Below, piece by piece: positions 61,989 through 64,000 of a stretch of 64,000 bases of DNA. Both the position numbers and the translations under genes were made by a program. The stretch is from Leptospira abararensis (lineage in GTDB: Bacteria > Spirochaetota > Leptospiria > Leptospirales > Leptospiraceae). Positions within the stretch are counted from its first letter, which is position 1. The number at the start of each line of letters is the position of its first letter. Below the pieces are notes generated by a model. The model was not told the origin of the DNA and ran no database searches. It saw only the letters and a program-made list of their open reading frames with translations. The stretch lies in assembly GCF_016918735.1 (NCBI RefSeq), contig NZ_JAFFPR010000035.1, positions 62,001-126,000 on the forward strand, written 5' to 3'.

Positions 61989-62001
61989 GTAAGGATAAAA
62001 T

Positions 62002-63072
62002 ATGAATTTCAATGATTCCTCCCCTAAAGAAGAGGGCTCGGCTTTTAGTATCAATTCGTTTTTGGAGAAAGATATTTTCCCAGATTGGCTCATTCGGTTT
62101 CGTATCCGCCAACTATTGAATGTCCGAATCAAACAAGAAAGAAAAGAAAACGCCACGGCCCAACTCCAACACAAAATGAACTATGTGAATGAGTTAAAAA
62201 AATCACCGATCGCTGTACATACGAAAGCTGCCAACGAACAACACTACGAAGTTCCGAGCGATTTTTTTACGTATGTGATGGGACCAAGGATGAAGTATTC
62301 CTCTGGATATTGGCCTACCCTCGATACGAGTTTTGCGGAATCGGAAGAAGAGATGCTTCGGATCACCGTAGAACGTGCAGAGATCAAAAATGGAATGAAG
62401 GTTTTGGATTTGGGATGCGGCTGGGGAAGTATCTCTCTCTATATCGCCGAAAAATTTCCTAAATCTAAAGTCACAGGTGTTTCCAATTCGAGAACTCAAA
62501 AAGAATTTATCGACAAACGTGCGAAAGAAAGGGGATTAAAAAACCTGACCATCATCACAAAAGACATGAACGATTTTACTACCAAAGACAAGTTTGATCG
62601 GATTGTTTCTGTCGAGATGTTAGAACATATGAAAAACTATGAGAAACTCTTTGAAAAACTATCAAAGTTTCTTGTGACCGATGGAAAGTTTTTTGTCCAC
62701 ATTTTCACTCACAAAGAATTTGCTTATCCTTTTGAGGTCATTGATGAAACCGATTGGATGGCCAAGTACTTTTTTACCGGTGGGCAGATGCCATCAGATG
62801 ATTTGTTTTTATACTTCCAAAAAGATTTTTTAATCGAAAATCATTGGGTTGTGAATGGAACTCATTATGCGAGAACCAGTGAGGCTTGGTATGATAACAT
62901 GATACTAAACAAGGATAAACTAATGCCTATCCTTGCGAGTACTTACGGCGAAAAAGAAAAAACCAAATGGTTTGTTTATTGGAAAGTTTTCTTTCTCGCC
63001 TGTGCCGAGTTATGGGGTTATCGAAACGGGGAAGAGTGGTTTGTTAGCCACTACTTACTTCGAAAACGCTGA
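62002..63072 (+). CDS. Cyclopropane-fatty-acyl-phospholipid synthase family methyltransferase
   Basis: A 356-residue SAM-dependent enzyme of the CFA synthase family, which methylates or cyclopropanates acyl chains in membrane phospholipids. HYEVPSDFFTYVMGPRMKYSSGYW near 75-98 is the family hallmark. SAM motif I VLDLGCGWGSISLYIAEKFP lies near 134, and VEMLEHMKNYE near 210. The usual acidic C-terminal region is present. It is the last gene of a SDR-DUF1295-CFA run. Its 3' end overlaps the RNA helicase gene tail-to-tail by 22 bp. Confidence 0.92.
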   Translation: MNFNDSSPKEEGSAFSINSFLEKDIFPDWLIRFRIRQLLNVRIKQERKENATAQLQHKMNYVNELKKSPIAVHTKAANEQHYEVPSDFFTYVMGPRMKYSSGYWPTLDTSFAESEEEMLRITVERAEIKNGMKVLDLGCGWGSISLYIAEKFPKSKVTGVSNSRTQKEFIDKRAKERGLKNLTIITKDMNDFTTKDKFDRIVSVEMLEHMKNYEKLFEKLSKFLVTDGKFFVHIFTHKEFAYPFEVIDETDWMAKYFFTGGQMPSDDLFLYFQKDFLIENHWVVNGTHYARTSEAWYDNMILNKDKLMPILASTYGEKEKTKWFVYWKVFFLACAELWGYRNGEEWFVSHYLLRKR

Positions 63073-64000
63073 GTTTTTTTCCCGGCAGCTTTTACGTAAA
63101 CTCCACCTTCTTTTTTAGAAGGGGGAGCACTGCTGCGACGAGTGTCACCACCGCGTTCACTTCTTTCCCCACGTTCGCTTCTTTCGCTATTAGATCTTCC
63201 GCCACGGTAACCACCGCGACTTCCGCCGCCTGATCCGCCACCATCGCGTCGTCTTCCACCGGATCCGCCACCACCAGGAGGAGTTTCACTCCATTCTCCA
63301 GCAGTTTTTCCGATTTTTTCCGGGCCACTGATTTTGGTTTGATCGAGCATATTCGAAAGCAGTTTCAAAGATAAAGAACGTTTGTCGTCCAATTTCAAAA
63401 GTTTTTCTAAAACTTCTTCTGCATCCGCATGGATTTCTGTTTCTACCACTTTGTTTAGGAAGTCTTCTTCTCTTCTTGCCAAAACTTCCTTTTTAGTAGG
63501 AAGGGAAGCAATCGTAAGTTGTGTTCCGGAGGTTCCTTTGAGTCTTAGGAGTGCACGAGATTCTCTTGTGGTTACAAGAGTTACCGCTTTTCCTGACTTT
63601 CCAGCCCGACCCGTACGACCAATTCTATGTGTATAACTTTCGCTATCAAAAGGAAGGTGGTAGTTGATCACGAGTGATAAATCTTTTACGTCAAGACCAC
63701 GAGCGGCAACATCGGTTGCTACAAGGATTTTCACGCGCCCATCGTGTAGGCTTTTTAAAACTTGTTCTCTTTGTTTCTGGTTTAAATCACCGTGGAGAGC
63801 TTCAACAGGATATCCTTTGAAACTAAGTGTTGATTTAAGATCATCTGCTTCTTTTTTAGTTTTTGTGAAGATGATTGCCTTAAAAGGGTTTTCATAATCC
63901 AAAATTCGTACGACAGAAATTTCACGTTCTGCTTCATCAATCACGTAGTACACTTGTTCGATGTTTTTAGACGATTTTTCTGTTGCTGCAATTTTTACAA
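63051..64000 (-). CDS. DEAD-box RNA helicase, C-terminal part (partial)
   Basis: The 3' part of a DEAD-box helicase gene that runs off the right edge; the frame continues past the internal GTG at 63953 (KIAATEKSSKNIEQ). The helicase C domain is intact: AIIFTKTKKEADDL, VEALHGDLNQKQREQVLKSL, ILVATDVAARGLDVKDLSLVINYHLP and THRIGRTGRAGKSG, motifs IV to VI. A long basic tail follows with RGG-like repeats (GSRGGYRGGR, SERSERGERSERGG), which bind RNA. It resembles the RhlE/DeaD group. It probably acts in ribosome assembly or RNA turnover. Confidence 0.93.
   Translation of the reverse strand, partial: VKIAATEKSSKNIEQVYYVIDEAEREISVVRILDYENPFKAIIFTKTKKEADDLKSTLSFKGYPVEALHGDLNQKQREQVLKSLHDGRVKILVATDVAARGLDVKDLSLVINYHLPFDSESYTHRIGRTGRAGKSGKAVTLVTTRESRALLRLKGTSGTQLTIASLPTKKEVLARREEDFLNKVVETEIHADAEEVLEKLLKLDDKRSLSLKLLSNMLDQTKISGPEKIGKTAGEWSETPPGGGGSGGRRRDGGGSGGGSRGGYRGGRSNSERSERGERSERGGDTRRSSAPPSKKEGGVYVKAAGKKTQRFRSK

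Noticed and set aside
1..64000. CRISPR array, rRNA or tRNA genes, complete insertion sequences
   Set aside because: No regularly spaced direct repeats of CRISPR type, no recognisable rRNA or tRNA sequence and no transposase gene were seen on either strand.

Overview
The window looks like part of the second chromosome (chromid) of a Leptospira species, most likely one of the free-living saprophytes. This rests on moderately AT-rich DNA, many genes with a spirochaete/leptospiral flavour (numerous exported and lipoprotein genes, kelch and ankyrin lipoproteins, genus-type proteins of unknown function), and housekeeping genes that I recall lying on leptospiral chromosome II (asd, aconitase) beside a plasmid-type replication and partition module. 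The species is inferred; no rRNA or tRNA gene was seen.

Region 1-3.7 kb is the replicon core. parA, parB and a putative initiator gene (rep) run leftward in the order seen in repABC plasmids. Two identical 16-bp palindromic boxes lie upstream of parA. Between parB and rep, the opposite strand has a good promoter followed closely by a strong intrinsic terminator, predicting an antisense RNA of about 57 nt. The rep ribosome binding site can pair with an upstream anti-SD sequence. Inside rep, five G-rich boxes at 22-24 bp spacing sit beside an AT-rich stretch. Together these suggest an origin with copy-number control like that of repABC replicons.

Region 3.7-8.1 kb holds a degenerate sigma54-activator-like regulator, several uncharacterised genes, and about 870 bp without a convincing gene that contains a large nested hairpin. 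Region 8.1-17 kb has an MBOAT O-acyltransferase with an SGNH-like partner, asd, a conserved unknown, pyruvate kinase and an Omp85-like outer-membrane protein. Region 17-19.7 kb carries an SbtA-like bicarbonate transporter, its PII-like regulator and a remnant of a beta-carbonic anhydrase, then pirin. Region 19.7-28.4 kb holds a chemoreceptor, a caspase-fold protein, three consecutive kelch lipoproteins and an unknown gene.

Region 28.4-35.7 kb is a tightly packed leftward run: two glycosyltransferases, two membrane proteins, a second MBOAT/SGNH pair and a MazG-like protein. It is probably a surface-glycan assembly and acylation cluster. Region 35.7-44.3 kb has queA, an exported protein, a FlgO-like lipoprotein, aconitase with a strong terminator, a J-domain-like protein, a methyltransferase, pnuC and an ankyrin lipoprotein. 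Region 44.4-50.6 kb has an ArsR/AHSA1/YdeI/DoxX group, a VapBC-type module, a truncated Uma2 gene abutting a palindromic element, cutA, a yqjDE-like stress-membrane group below an orphan response regulator, and small genes. Region 50.6-57.8 kb has an epmA-like gene, exported proteins, a ZIP transporter, a BtrH-like protein, a DUF4143 ATPase broken by one stop codon, and an alginate-export-type porin. Region 58.3-64 kb has a MazF-type module, a palindromic repeat, an oxidoreductase, a SDR/DUF1295/cyclopropane-synthase lipid cluster, and the 3' part of a DEAD-box RNA helicase gene.
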